From: Sphingobacteriaceae bacterium
GTDB taxonomy: Bacteria; Bacteroidota; Bacteroidia; B-17B0; Aurantibacillaceae
Reading direction: 5' to 3'
DNA length: 64,000 nt
Assembly (NCBI GenBank): GCA_947480015.1
Contig: CANKBS010000015.1
Location: forward strand, 28,618 to 92,617
Shown here: positions 8,972 through 20,270 of the stretch, piece after piece
Numbering within the stretch: position 1 is the first letter of the stretch
Layout of the letters: each line of letters starts with the position of its first letter
Made by a program: the position numbers and the translations under genes
Notes under the pieces: generated by a model
What the model saw: only the letters and a program-made list of their open reading frames with translations
Databases searched by the model: none
What the model was told of the DNA's origin: nothing

Positions 8972-10804
8972 TTAGTTTTGATTAACAATTTTTACGGTTT
9001 TTTGAAGGCCGTCAGAATTCCACACTTTCACAAAATAGGTACCTGCCGGAAGCCCGCTAAGATCAATCCTAGTCTCTTCCGTTTCACTTTCCTTTTTAAA
9101 AATCAATAATCCGATACACGAACATACTTCAATGTGATTTCTGCCACTTAATTGACTAATCCAAAATGAACCATTGATAACCGGATTCGGATAAATAAGC
9201 ATGTCACTTAGGCCGGTATTTAGATTAATGCCCGTACAATTTTGAACCACAATAACGGCGTTGGCAGAATTCGTGCAGGCTGTACTCAAATCGGTATAAG
9301 TATATACGCTTGTAAAAGTTCCTACAGCGGTCGGAGAAAATTTCGCTCCACTTACATTTGGCCCCGAATAAATGCCACCCACCGGGTCACCAATTAAAGC
9401 AACAGAAGGTCCGCCGGTTGCATTGGTACAAACTATATTACGGCTCACTGTATAGGTCACAACAGGAATTGGATTCACCGATACATTCACCGTTTTGGTG
9501 CTTATGCAGCCACCATTTTCACCCTTAACGGCAAACACGGTATTTACTGCGCCTGTGGTTACCACTATACTCGGACTTGTTGAATAAGGGTTGGTCCATG
9601 TATAGGTGCTATTTCCAAAGGCTGTAAGCGTAAATGTTACCGGGGAGTTAGAACAAAATGATGTCGTTCCAATGATAGAAAGATTAGGAGCAGAACCATT
9701 TGTTATACTTATAAATGCAGTGGATGCATCTGAAACCGAAGTGCCCCAACTGGTACGACTATGGCGGTATTTAGCAGTCATTACGCCAGATTGACTACCA
9801 ACTGCGCTAAAACTTGGTGTTGCAATTCTAAGATTTGACGTAGCCGGAGATGCGCCGGTAAAAGCCCAGTTATAAATAGAATCGGTAATGGGTGGATTAT
9901 AGGAAAATGGTTTCCAGTAGGCAGTGAATTTGTTGAAGTTAAACTGACGATGTTCGATCAGGCTGGTGGGTGTTGCTGCCGCGCTAAAGGTAGCCACATT
10001 TCCTACACAAATGGAAGGCGTTACGGCCGAAGCACCTGCACTATAACTAAAGTTGATATAAGGTGCCACTACAAATTCATAATCAGTGCCACTACCAAAG
10101 GTATTGGTATTGCTTTGCCAATTTCCTAAAAATCTTAATACGCCTAAACCCTCACCATACCTCATGGCGCTGGTATGAGCCGGATTTGTCGAAGTTGGTG
10201 ACGCAGCATTATTTAAAAACAATCGAACGGTATCACCCGCCAATGCAGGTGCTGCTTTAAATAACACGGCAAAATTTCCGGTTACAGTAATAGGCGTTGC
10301 AAAAGTTCCTCCTCTATAAATGCCATTTGTAGAATTAGATATGGTAGTTGTAATTGAATCGAGTGGTGGAAAAATGGGAAGATTAAGACCAGTTACATTA
10401 CACAAGTATAAACGCACAGTAACACTCGGACTTGGTGAACCCGGGTTTTTCATCACCAAACCGGTTAATCCACTTATGACTAAATTACTTGAATTTAAAA
10501 AAACCGAACCACAATGAGTGACACCAAACGAGGTCTGATACGGCGATTTAATGGTATAAAAATTAGAGTTTGCCTGACCTACACTGGTGTTTCGATAATA
10601 ATGTTTGTTGAAGAAATAATTAAGAGTGTCGTACACATTTGCCGAGCTTATTTTGGCTTGGGGTTGATGCTCGGTAACATTCACTGGTGCTATAACCAAT
10701 GGATGAATGGCTGAAAGTTCAGAAGACACATTAAGCTGCTGAGCATAAATAGCTGTGCTAAAAGTAAGAACTTCTATAATGGAAATGAGTAATTTTTTCA
10801 TCAT
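8972..10804 (-). CDS. T9SS-secreted surface protein, function unknown
   Basis: The 610 residues start with a signal peptide (MMKKLLISIIEVLTFSTAIY, cut after AQ); the second ATG at 10801 is an equal start choice. A large N-terminal region without recognisable fold is followed by PKD/Ig-like segments near residues 370-520 (SNSPVTFTLTAFGNSTYTWTNP). The C-terminus is a type A T9SS sorting domain (LIYPNPVINGSFWIS, final KTVKIVNQN). No enzyme motif is visible. The last residues IVNQN and the linker CTGI(N/V) resemble the next gene upstream, so the two sorting domains are probably related by duplication. Confidence 0.85.
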   Translation of the reverse strand: MMKKLLISIIEVLTFSTAIYAQQLNVSSELSAIHPLVIAPVNVTEHQPQAKISSANVYDTLNYFFNKHYYRNTSVGQANSNFYTIKSPYQTSFGVTHCGSVFLNSSNLVISGLTGLVMKNPGSPSPSVTVRLYLCNVTGLNLPIFPPLDSITTTISNSTNGIYRGGTFATPITVTGNFAVLFKAAPALAGDTVRLFLNNAASPTSTNPAHTSAMRYGEGLGVLRFLGNWQSNTNTFGSGTDYEFVVAPYINFSYSAGASAVTPSICVGNVATFSAAATPTSLIEHRQFNFNKFTAYWKPFSYNPPITDSIYNWAFTGASPATSNLRIATPSFSAVGSQSGVMTAKYRHSRTSWGTSVSDASTAFISITNGSAPNLSIIGTTSFCSNSPVTFTLTAFGNSTYTWTNPYSTSPSIVVTTGAVNTVFAVKGENGGCISTKTVNVSVNPIPVVTYTVSRNIVCTNATGGPSVALIGDPVGGIYSGPNVSGAKFSPTAVGTFTSVYTYTDLSTACTNSANAVIVVQNCTGINLNTGLSDMLIYPNPVINGSFWISQLSGRNHIEVCSCIGLLIFKKESETEETRIDLSGLPAGTYFVKVWNSDGLQKTVKIVNQN

Positions 10805-10883
10805 TTTGAATTTTTGATTATACTAATTTACAATAAAAAAAACCCATTGTCAATTAATGACCAAAATAGGCCTCTAGAGGGTA

Positions 10884-10914
10884 TAAAAAAAGCCCCTCCA
10901 TTAATGGAGGGGCT
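10884..10914 (-). terminator. Strong Rho-independent terminator
   Basis: A perfect 10-base stem AGCCCCTCCA/TGGAGGGGCT with loop TTAA (10891-10914) is followed on the minus strand by seven T residues. It ends transcription of the T9SS gene at 10933-12882. Confidence 0.95.
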
Positions 10915-10932
10915 CATAATCTATAAAAACAA

Positions 10933-12882
10933 TTAGTTTTGATTGACGATTTTAATCATTCGTGATTGATTAGTTGAATCAGAAATTCTAACTAAATAGT
11001 TACCTGAAGGGAAGCTTGATAAATCAAGACTTAAGATTTCTTGAGATACATTTTGAGTTAAAACAACTTGACCAATTGCATTAAACACAGTAACAACATT
11101 AGTTCCTTCTAAGCCGGTAATTTTGGTCATACCATTTACGGAAGGATTTGGGAATAATTTAATGCCTGCGCCAAAAGTATTATCTACTAAACCAGTACAC
11201 GTACTTACACTAATAGTTTTAACAGCAGCAGTAGCTTTACAGCCGGTTATTGAGTTAGTTCCACTAGCAGTATAACTGATAACACCACCACCGGTACCAC
11301 TCACTGAAGGGGTAACAACTATTGAGCTACCAGTTGCACCGGTACTCCAAGTATACGTAGAAACACCACTAGCCGTTAAAGTAACCGTACCAGGACCGTC
11401 TGATTTACAAACTGTGGTTTTAGTTGCAGCAATTGATATAGCTACATTACCGATACCAATAGAAGCTTCAATACCGAAATAATCAATATCAAGTTGAGCT
11501 AGAGTACCACCTGCAGCAGGTGAAGTAAAGAAGCCCGGTGAGAAGAAATACGGCGTGTAAGTATTATTTAAAATAGAGATAGGATAAAAAGTTGGACTTG
11601 AAACAGAAGCACCAATGAAATAGTCAGTTCCTGCAGTTAAAGCTGGAGGGGTTTGGAAAGCAAAATTAGTCCAGTTACCTAACATACCAGAAGTCGTAAC
11701 CACAGGAGAACCTGAAGCTAAAATTGTCCCTGTATTATCTAATAAAACCGGAGTAATTGGTTTACCAATGTTATAAGCTGGTAAGTTAGCAACTACCATT
11801 CTAACGCCAGTTAAAACACAGTTTCCAACCGGAGTATACAATGTTGTATAGATAAAACCAGTGCCTGTTCCGTTACCATAAGCATTACTTGTAATAAACG
11901 CAGAACCCAATACCGGAGGCACTGTACCAACTTCGGTGCACGTTACACTTTGTGTCCAAACACGTTGGTTATTAGCTAAATTTTGATCAGGGAATAAGGC
12001 AGTAACACTGATTGTATTAATACCTGAGTTTGAAGAAGTAAACGGGGCAAAAGTTAAAGAACTGATTGAACCGGCAGGCATGCTAGCAATTATTTTTGTA
12101 TCAGTAAACACGTTAGCACCACCTACAGTTAAAGCAACTGTAACGTTTGATTGCGCACCAATACTAGAGTTAGCAACATCAGCAACAATAGTTTGTGGAG
12201 CATTAAATTGTTTGGAAATTTTACCATCAGCAAGCACGTCCAACACACCAATATCATTGGTAGCGGTGTTGGTAGCTTTAAATAATAAAGCTGGTCTGAA
12301 CGCTGAGAAACCCAAAGCAGTCGGAGCAGGCGTTACACTAGCATCACCTGTGGCACATTGTACCTTGGTGTTGTTACTAGCATAAGTTGCAGTAGCAGCA
12401 GAAAAAGGCCCAGTTGAAACCCAATCGTAAGCAATATAAACAGCACCACCAGTATAGTTGAAAGCAGCAGAGAAATTAACCCCAACCGCAACTGAACCCG
12501 AAGCAGCAGGAACCGTATACGTTCCGTTATAACAAGTGTTCATACCTGTAATAGCTGTAGCCCATGTCGTACTTTTTAAATAATCATTATCATTGGTGTT
12601 AACCATGTATACGGTTAAAGTACCCGGAACGGGAGTAGTACCTGTACCATGCACATACTGAAATGAGAATGAAGTGATTGAAGACAGACTCATTGGTAAC
12701 ATTTCTGCCGCAGAAATATACATGACTGTACGTTGAAAAGCGTGTAAATTGGTACCATTTGGTGCTCTGAATTCAGAGGTTGAACCATTGTTAACTGGAG
12801 CTTGAATTAGAAAATTCGCTTGGCTGTGAACCGAGCCCCAAAAACCAACAGCTGCAAATAAAGCTAAGGTAATTTTTTTCAT
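10933..12882 (-). CDS. T9SS-secreted surface protein, function unknown
   Basis: The ATG at 12882 (MKKITLALFAAVGFWGSVHS) gives a clean signal peptide and lies at the right distance from a good promoter; the longer frame would start upstream of the transcript. The protein is 649 residues. It carries a beta-rich N-terminal region, a stretch like CARDB/PKD domains near residues 215-315 (NDIGVLDVLADGKISK, VTALFPDQNLANNQRVW), and an Ig-like segment (TYTWSTGATGSSIVV). The type A T9SS sorting domain has IKLFPNPSVNGMTKI. No catalytic motif was seen. With its own promoter and strong terminator it forms a single-gene, probably well-expressed unit. Confidence 0.86.
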   Translation of the reverse strand: MKKITLALFAAVGFWGSVHSQANFLIQAPVNNGSTSEFRAPNGTNLHAFQRTVMYISAAEMLPMSLSSITSFSFQYVHGTGTTPVPGTLTVYMVNTNDNDYLKSTTWATAITGMNTCYNGTYTVPAASGSVAVGVNFSAAFNYTGGAVYIAYDWVSTGPFSAATATYASNNTKVQCATGDASVTPAPTALGFSAFRPALLFKATNTATNDIGVLDVLADGKISKQFNAPQTIVADVANSSIGAQSNVTVALTVGGANVFTDTKIIASMPAGSISSLTFAPFTSSNSGINTISVTALFPDQNLANNQRVWTQSVTCTEVGTVPPVLGSAFITSNAYGNGTGTGFIYTTLYTPVGNCVLTGVRMVVANLPAYNIGKPITPVLLDNTGTILASGSPVVTTSGMLGNWTNFAFQTPPALTAGTDYFIGASVSSPTFYPISILNNTYTPYFFSPGFFTSPAAGGTLAQLDIDYFGIEASIGIGNVAISIAATKTTVCKSDGPGTVTLTASGVSTYTWSTGATGSSIVVTPSVSGTGGGVISYTASGTNSITGCKATAAVKTISVSTCTGLVDNTFGAGIKLFPNPSVNGMTKITGLEGTNVVTVFNAIGQVVLTQNVSQEILSLDLSSFPSGNYLVRISDSTNQSRMIKIVNQN

Positions 12883-12912
12883 GTTTTTTAAGATTAATAT
12901 TAGTATATGTTC

Positions 12913-12943
12913 CAAAAGTATAAAAAAAACATATACGTCGCAA
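12913..12943 (-). promoter_or_regulatory. Bacteroidota-type promoter for the T9SS surface protein
   Basis: On the minus strand TTG (12943-12941) is separated by 20 bases from TACTTTTG (12920-12913), a perfect TAnnTTTG. The element lies 30 bases upstream of the ATG at 12882. Spacing is the same as at rpsP. Confidence 0.75.
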
Positions 12944-13145
12944 CAATAATTATATTTTTATTCAATCCTTTATTAAGACCCAAGTTCAAATAATATTACC
13001 AAGTAACTAAAATTAATGTTAAGCGGTTAAGCCGACTCATTTTCTTAAGCTATATTTACCAAAAATACCGAGCATTTGGACCTGAAAATGATAGAATGTG
13101 TCAAATCCTTACTATTTCGGTAAATAATTAACCTTATACTTAACT

Positions 13146-14774
13146 ATGTTTATCAATCACCTAAAAAACCTATTCATTTCCGGGCTCCTCATTTCCGGAT
13201 CACTCCTCCAATCACAAACCAAAACCCGTCCCGATAATTGGTTTAATTTGGATGCAGCCACCGACAGTGTTAACGGTGTAAGTTCAGACAGAGCTTATAA
13301 AGAACTGCTTAAAAATAAAAAATCGACGACCGTTATTGTGGGGGTAATTGATAGCGGTGTTGATTTTAATCATGAAGATTTGCAATCGGTTATGTGGACT
13401 AACCCGGGCGAAATTGCCGGTAACGGTATTGACGATGATAAGAATGGCTACATAGATGACATCCATGGCTGGAATTTTATTGGTGGAAAAGACGGGAAAA
13501 ATGTAAGTGATGATAATCTGGAAATGACACGTTTAATGCGCAAATTAAAAACCAAATACGAAGGTAAAACGGATGCAGACTTCAAAGCAAAAGAAGAAAA
13601 GAATGAATTAAAACTTTTCACAGCCGTTAAGGAAGAATACACCAAAACCAAGGATAATTACGAAGGCACCTATAATCGTTTAAAATTTTTAAAAACCGGG
13701 TTAAGTGACTTAAATGAAAAAGTAAAAAAACAATTAAGTATTGAAAGAGTAGATTTTCAGGCTGTTGAAAGATACGTAAGCGAGGATAAAAAAGATGTTC
13801 GGATGAAAGGATTTGCTACAAACTTTTTAAAGAACAGCGAAGGCAAAACTCTGGACGCCCTAATAGAAGAAATTAACGGAGGATTTGAACAATTCAGATC
13901 ATATGTTGAGTGTGGCTTAAATATGGATTTTGATCCGCGCTCAATTGTAGGGGATGATTACGGCAATTCAAACGAGCGTTATTATGGTAATGCCGATTGT
14001 AATGGTCCAGATAGTTTTCATGGGACGCATGTTGCCGGAATTATTGGTGCTGCGCGTAATAACGGTATTGGGATGAACGGCATTGCAGCCGATGTGCGCA
14101 TTATGGCCGTACGTTGTGTGCCTGCGGGAGACGAACGGGATAAAGATGTGGCCAACGCCATTCGGTATGCCGTTGACAATGGAGCTAAAATATTAAACAT
14201 GAGTTTTGGTAAAAAATACAGCTGGGATAAAAAAGTGGTGGATGATGCCGTGAAATATGCCGAAAGTAAAGGTGTCTTATTGATACATGCGGCTGGAAAT
14301 GACGGTGAAGACATTGATAAAGTAACGCACTACCCTTGCAAAAAGTTTGAAGGCAAAGGAGAAGCCACGAATTTTATGGATGTGGGCGCATTAAGTTGGC
14401 AGAAAGGTGATCATATAGTTGCACCTTTCTCTAATTATGGTAAAAAAACAGTAGATATTTTTGCTCCGGGTGTCGACATCTATTCAACGACTCCAAAAAA
14501 CGGTTACAAGGATGCCAGCGGCACCAGTATGGCCTCACCGGTTACCTGTGGCGTTGCAGCGGTTTTAAAATCGTACTACCCTACTCTAACACCTGAGCAA
14601 TTAAAAAAGATTTTGGTTAAAAGCAGTGTGAAATCGTATAAAAGCAAAAAAGTAATTAAGCCGGGTACAAAAGACGAATTAGTGAAATTTGAAAAATTGG
14701 GTAAAAATGCCGGATTAGTGAATTTATACGAAGCCATAAAAATGGCTGAAAAATTTACCAAGACAAAAACCTAA
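13146..14774 (+). CDS. Subtilisin-like S8 serine protease
   Basis: The 542-residue exported protease has a signal peptide ending near residue 24 (SLLQSQ). The catalytic triad is visible: Asp69 in GVIDSGVDFNHEDL, His295 in FHGTHVAGIIGA, and Ser461 in GTSMASPVTCGVAAV. About 225 residues lie between Asp and His, much more than in subtilisin. That insert is lysine- and glutamate-rich and probably helical (residues ~120-230), as in several Bacteroidota S8 enzymes. There is no T9SS sorting domain, so it is probably periplasmic or outer-membrane associated by another route. A terminator follows directly. Confidence 0.93.
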   Translation: MFINHLKNLFISGLLISGSLLQSQTKTRPDNWFNLDAATDSVNGVSSDRAYKELLKNKKSTTVIVGVIDSGVDFNHEDLQSVMWTNPGEIAGNGIDDDKNGYIDDIHGWNFIGGKDGKNVSDDNLEMTRLMRKLKTKYEGKTDADFKAKEEKNELKLFTAVKEEYTKTKDNYEGTYNRLKFLKTGLSDLNEKVKKQLSIERVDFQAVERYVSEDKKDVRMKGFATNFLKNSEGKTLDALIEEINGGFEQFRSYVECGLNMDFDPRSIVGDDYGNSNERYYGNADCNGPDSFHGTHVAGIIGAARNNGIGMNGIAADVRIMAVRCVPAGDERDKDVANAIRYAVDNGAKILNMSFGKKYSWDKKVVDDAVKYAESKGVLLIHAAGNDGEDIDKVTHYPCKKFEGKGEATNFMDVGALSWQKGDHIVAPFSNYGKKTVDIFAPGVDIYSTTPKNGYKDASGTSMASPVTCGVAAVLKSYYPTLTPEQLKKILVKSSVKSYKSKKVIKPGTKDELVKFEKLGKNAGLVNLYEAIKMAEKFTKTKT

Positions 14775-14792
14775 GTAAAAAACAACATTACG

Positions 14793-14828
14793 AATGGCAG
14801 TTGGGTTTTTCCATCTGCCATTTTTTTT
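14793..14828 (+). terminator. Rho-independent terminator of the S8 protease gene
   Basis: The stem AATGGCAG/CTGCCATT (14793-14800 and 14815-14822) is followed by a run of T residues, 18 bases after the protease stop. Confidence 0.85.
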
Positions 14829-14851
14829 GTCATTATAAAGGCTTGTTATAT

Positions 14852-15401
14852 TTATTGGCGCTAAATATACATACAAACCAAACTGAGGTATGCACGGCAT
14901 TTTTGAGAGATTAGATCCATATGCATAACGCTTTCCTTTTTGTTGGCGGCTTCAATGCCGCATAAATTCATGACACCGTTTTGAATTCCCAGATCATGTT
15001 TCGGGAAAACATCTTCAGGTTTTAATGAAAACAATAGAAGCATTTCAAGGGTCCAGCGACCAACTCCTTTAATTTCTGATGATCGCGTGATTTTTAGATT
15101 GAAAAGGCCGCGATGTTTTAAATAACTTGCTTTTTGAAAAGAGGGTCCAACTGAACAGAGTTTTTGCTCGGATAGTTTTAAAACAGATTTTTGATCAGGA
15201 TAAGCCTTCTTAAAAAGAGTCAGAAAACGATTCCAGATGGTAGCCGCCGCTTTTACGCTGAGTTGCAGACTCCCGTGGCCTGCATGAGTGAGAAATAAAG
15301 ATCAGTTTCTCTTATTGATTTAAGTGACTTTACCCGATCAATTATTTTTTAGGCTGTTTAACTTTTTTGAGATGCTTTACCTGTGGTTCAAAATTCGGCA
15401 T
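14852..15401 (-). pseudogene. Broken AlkA-type DNA-3-methyladenine glycosylase
   Basis: Read across frames, the minus strand gives an HhH-GPD base-excision glycosylase. From ATG 15401 it reads MPNFEPQVKHLKKVKQPKK, then, in another frame, IIDRVKSLKSIRETDLYFSLMQA. A third frame gives LQLSVKAAATIWNRFLTLF, QKASYLKH, the hairpin IKGVGRWTLEMLLLF and VFPKHDLGIQNG, which keeps the catalytic Asp. Lesions: one A missing in an A-run near 15345; one base missing near 15270; about 25-30 residues lost between QKASYLKH and IKGVG; and a TAG at 14863-14861 where the family has Trp, followed by CGC CAA TAA. The lesions together make function very unlikely. Confidence 0.85.
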
Positions 15402-15525
15402 AATGTCAATCGAAGATACAAGAATACAATTTAGTACGTATGCAAAACTTTAAACAAATGCCCTGAGTTAATTCATAATCAGTTGATTCGCTATTGTTTC
15501 AATCGATGGAAATGACCCTTAACAA

Positions 15526-17193
<1,668 letters not shown>

Positions 17194-17220
17194 TTAAAAT
17201 AATAGTCCTAAATTCGGGAC

Positions 17221-18066
17221 ATGAGAGCATTTTACCTGAAATTTTCACTTGGGCTTATTTTATTAAACAGCCCTGCTTATTCACAAACCATTATAAGCGG
17301 AAAAGTCATTGACGCTGCTTCCAAAGAGTCTGTTCCCTTTGCCTCAGTAGGTATTAAAGGCAGTCGCTATGGCACGGCATGTGATGAGAACGGTAATTTT
17401 GAATTAAAAATTGGGCAATTTAATAATGTGGATTCTCTGAAAATAGCTTCAATAGGTTATTCGAGTCGTAGCATGAGTATGGCTCAAGCCAAAAATTTCA
17501 ATAAAGAACAAATTCTTTTAAAGGCAGCCGCTGTGCAGCTCAGCGAGGTGAAGGTTAAACCCGGAAAAATTATCCGAAAGAAATTAGGGAACAGCCGATA
17601 CAACAACAATATAAAATGTCAATTCAGCGGATCGGAAGGTAATTACAAAGGTGCAGAAGCTGCAATCAAAGCCAAAAACAAAAAGGGTCGCTTTGTATGG
17701 ATAGAAGATTTTAGCTGTTATATCAATCAAAATATGTTTAACGACAGCATCAGTTTACGTTTGAACTTTTATAAGGAAGACGCCCTGGAATTGCCGGGGC
17801 AAAACATGTTAAAAAAAGCCATTGTTTTTAAAACCAAAGTAAAAAATGGCGTGGTCTTTCTTAACCTCAAACCATACAACATAACAGCAGAAGGTGATTT
17901 TTTTATCAGTCTCGAATGTCTGGAAAACAAAATGGACAAGGATATGCTGAGTTTCTCAGGTTCTATTGCTGGTCCGGCTTACTTTAAACTAGCCAGTTTT
18001 GACGATTGGCTCAAGTCACCATTAATGGGTTTGGATTTTAATGTCACCGTATCCTATCAAAAATAA
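17221..18066 (+). CDS. Carboxypeptidase-regulatory-like domain protein, exported
   Basis: The 281-residue protein has a signal peptide (MRAFYLKFSLGLILLNSPAY, cut after SQ) and a CarboxypepD_reg-like beta-sandwich at ~25-110 (ISGKVIDAASKESVPFASVGIKGSRYGTACDENGNFEL is the domain, given here only in part: SGKVIDAASKESVPFASV). The remaining ~170 residues are beta-rich and not recognised. The regulatory-like domain is common at the N-terminus of SusC/TonB-linked and other envelope proteins in Bacteroidota; here there is no TonB barrel. It stands alone between divergent and unrelated genes. Confidence 0.78.
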   Translation: MRAFYLKFSLGLILLNSPAYSQTIISGKVIDAASKESVPFASVGIKGSRYGTACDENGNFELKIGQFNNVDSLKIASIGYSSRSMSMAQAKNFNKEQILLKAAAVQLSEVKVKPGKIIRKKLGNSRYNNNIKCQFSGSEGNYKGAEAAIKAKNKKGRFVWIEDFSCYINQNMFNDSISLRLNFYKEDALELPGQNMLKKAIVFKTKVKNGVVFLNLKPYNITAEGDFFISLECLENKMDKDMLSFSGSIAGPAYFKLASFDDWLKSPLMGLDFNVTVSYQK

Positions 18067-18172
18067 TTTACCCGGATTTGTTAGTTAAATATCACATCAA
18101 ACACTGTTTCTCACAAAATAAATTCTTTAATTTCACCACTTGTGATTTACACAGCCTAACACAGCAATTAGC

Positions 18173-19714
18173 ATGAATGATAAAATAAAAATACTGGACC
18201 AGAAAATAGCCGAAGCTCAATTGGGTGGTGGTCAAAAAAGAATTGATTCACAGCATAAAAAAGGGAAATTAACGGCCCGTGAGCGCATTCATTTTTTAAT
18301 GGATGAAGGTACATTTGAAGAGATTGGTATGTTGGTACAACACCGCAGTAACGACTTCGGACTTGAAAAAGAAAAGTACTTAGGAGATGGTGTGGTAACG
18401 GGATACGGCAACATTAACGGCCGTTTAACGTATGTATTTTCGCAAGATTTTACGGTGTTTGGCGGAAGTTTAAGCGAAACCCATGCTGAAAAAATCTGTA
18501 AGATCATGGATCTAGCAATGAAAAACGGTGCTCCTGTAATTGGCTTAAACGACAGTGGTGGCGCGCGTATTCAAGAAGGTGTGGTTTCTTTAGGTGGTTA
18601 TGCCGACATTTTTTACCGCAATGTAAGAAGCAGTGGTGTTATTCCACAATTGAGTGCCATTATGGGCCCCTGCGCCGGTGGTGCAGTATACAGCCCGGCC
18701 ATGACCGATTTTATTTTAATGGTTGAAAATACTTCCTACATGTTTGTTACCGGACCCAATGTTGTAAAAACCGTTACCCACGAAGAAGTGACCAGTGAAG
18801 AATTGGGCGGGGCCATGACCCATGCTACCAAAAGTGGGGTGACGCATTTTGCCTGTGCTAATGAAGTTGAAGCCATTAACTATGTAAAACAATTATTGAG
18901 TTATGTGCCTCAGAATTGTGAAGAAGATGCACCCAGTGTGCCCTATGAAATGGGCAATGAATCGCGTCCCGATTTAAATGAGATCATTCCGGCCAATGCT
19001 AATCAGCCTTACGATATACGCGAAGTGATTGAAAAAGTAATTGATGCCGACACTTTTTTTGAAGTACATAAATTATTTGCCGAAAATATTGTAGTTGGTT
19101 TTGCCCGTTTGGCCGGTAAAAGTATAGGCATTGTGGCCAATCAACCTGCTGTATTGGCGGGGGTTTTAGATATTCATTCGAGCACAAAAGCGGCACGTTT
19201 TGTTCGTTTCTGTGACAGTTTTAATATTCCACTTTTAGTATTTGAAGATGTACCCGGCTTTTTACCAGGTACCGATCAGGAATGGAATGCCATTATTACC
19301 AACGGTGCTAAATTGCTGTATGCCTTCAGTGAAGCTACGGTGCCTCGTATTACGGTAATTACTCGAAAAGCCTATGGTGGAGCTTATGATGTGATGAACA
19401 GCAAACACATAGGCGCCGATATGAATTATGCCTGGCCAAGTTCTGAAATTGCTGTAATGGGCGCTAAAGGTGCTGCCGAAATTATTTTTAAAAATGAGAT
19501 CAGCACCGCCAAGGATAAAGATACGAAGTGGAAAGAAAAAGAAACCGAATACAAAACCATGTTTGCAAACCCATACAGGGCTGCCGAACGCGGCTTTATT
19601 GACGAGGTGATAAAACCCGAAGACACCCGCATAAAGCTTATTAAAGCCTTTAAAATGCTTGAAAACAAAGTGGATCAACTTCCGAAGAAAAAGCACGGAA
19701 ACATACCTTTATAA
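18173..19714 (+). CDS. Acyl-CoA carboxylase beta (carboxyltransferase) subunit
   Basis: The 513 residues match the biotin-dependent carboxyltransferase family (PccB/MmdA type). Features are the N-terminal [20 protein letters not shown], the first acyl-CoA/biotin site [13 protein letters not shown] with [17 protein letters not shown], and the C-terminal half with [12 protein letters not shown] and [20 protein letters not shown]. It transfers a carboxyl group between biotin and an acyl-CoA, most likely propionyl-CoA. The biotin carboxylase and biotin carrier subunits are not nearby, so it must pair with proteins encoded elsewhere. Confidence 0.95.
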   Translation: MNDKIKILDQKIAEAQLGGGQKRIDSQHKKGKLTARERIHFLMDEGTFEEIGMLVQHRSNDFGLEKEKYLGDGVVTGYGNINGRLTYVFSQDFTVFGGSLSETHAEKICKIMDLAMKNGAPVIGLNDSGGARIQEGVVSLGGYADIFYRNVRSSGVIPQLSAIMGPCAGGAVYSPAMTDFILMVENTSYMFVTGPNVVKTVTHEEVTSEELGGAMTHATKSGVTHFACANEVEAINYVKQLLSYVPQNCEEDAPSVPYEMGNESRPDLNEIIPANANQPYDIREVIEKVIDADTFFEVHKLFAENIVVGFARLAGKSIGIVANQPAVLAGVLDIHSSTKAARFVRFCDSFNIPLLVFEDVPGFLPGTDQEWNAIITNGAKLLYAFSEATVPRITVITRKAYGGAYDVMNSKHIGADMNYAWPSSEIAVMGAKGAAEIIFKNEISTAKDKDTKWKEKETEYKTMFANPYRAAERGFIDEVIKPEDTRIKLIKAFKMLENKVDQLPKKKHGNIPL

Positions 19715-19756
19715 TTGATTGTTTTTTAGTTTTATTTTATAAACTAAAACCTTTGC

Positions 19757-20184
19757 ATGATACAAAGCGAAGACATCGTTTTATTTATTCGCGAGTTTTC
19801 GAAAAAGGACTATGTGATTGATGAAACCGACCTCTTTGATGGGGCTTGGATTAAGGGCGATGCCTTTACAACGCTCATTCAATCCTACGCTAAAAAATTT
19901 GAAGTAGATATCAGTAACTATTTGTGGTATTTTCACACCGATGATATAAGTGATTTTAGCGTTGGTGGATTTTTTTTTAAACCTCCTTTTAAACAGGTTG
20001 AGCGCATTCCCATTTCTCCCCTGCTCCTCACTGAATTTGCGAATAAAAAAAATGGGATTTGAATTATCCCAAACATCAGGTTTCTAGCAAACGTTATGAT
20101 AAAGTAATAAACCGCATTTTTATTGCCTTGGTATTGGCTTATTTTGGAATTGTATTACTTAAAAAGTTTGTTTTTAAAAAGTAG
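19757..20184 (+). pseudogene. DUF1493-type gene with a single-base frameshift
   Basis: The first 101 codons (MIQSEDIVLFIREFSKKDYV is the beginning) match the small acidic DUF1493 family and stop at 20062. In the next frame the sequence continues WDLNYPKHQVSSKRYDKVIN and then a membrane helix IFIALVLAYFGIVLLKKFVF with stop at 20182-20184. The frames meet at a run of eight A residues (20046-20053). Nine A would give a continuous 142-residue protein ending in a transmembrane helix. It may be a recent inactivation, slippage-regulated expression, or a homopolymer sequencing error. Function of the family is unknown. Confidence 0.7.
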
Positions 20185-20270
20185 TATGAACTCATGATTA
20201 ATGCTCTTAACTTTAGAATCCACCTGGCGTAAATCAGCCTGCTGAGCACATTTGAATTTATGTTATTCTG

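Noticed and set aside
12080..12385. 101-codon plus-strand frame
   Set aside because: Antisense to the T9SS surface protein; composition reflects the repeated Thr/Val/Ala codons of the real gene.
19262..19696. 144-codon minus-strand frame
   Set aside because: Lies wholly inside the well-supported carboxyltransferase gene and shows no family features.
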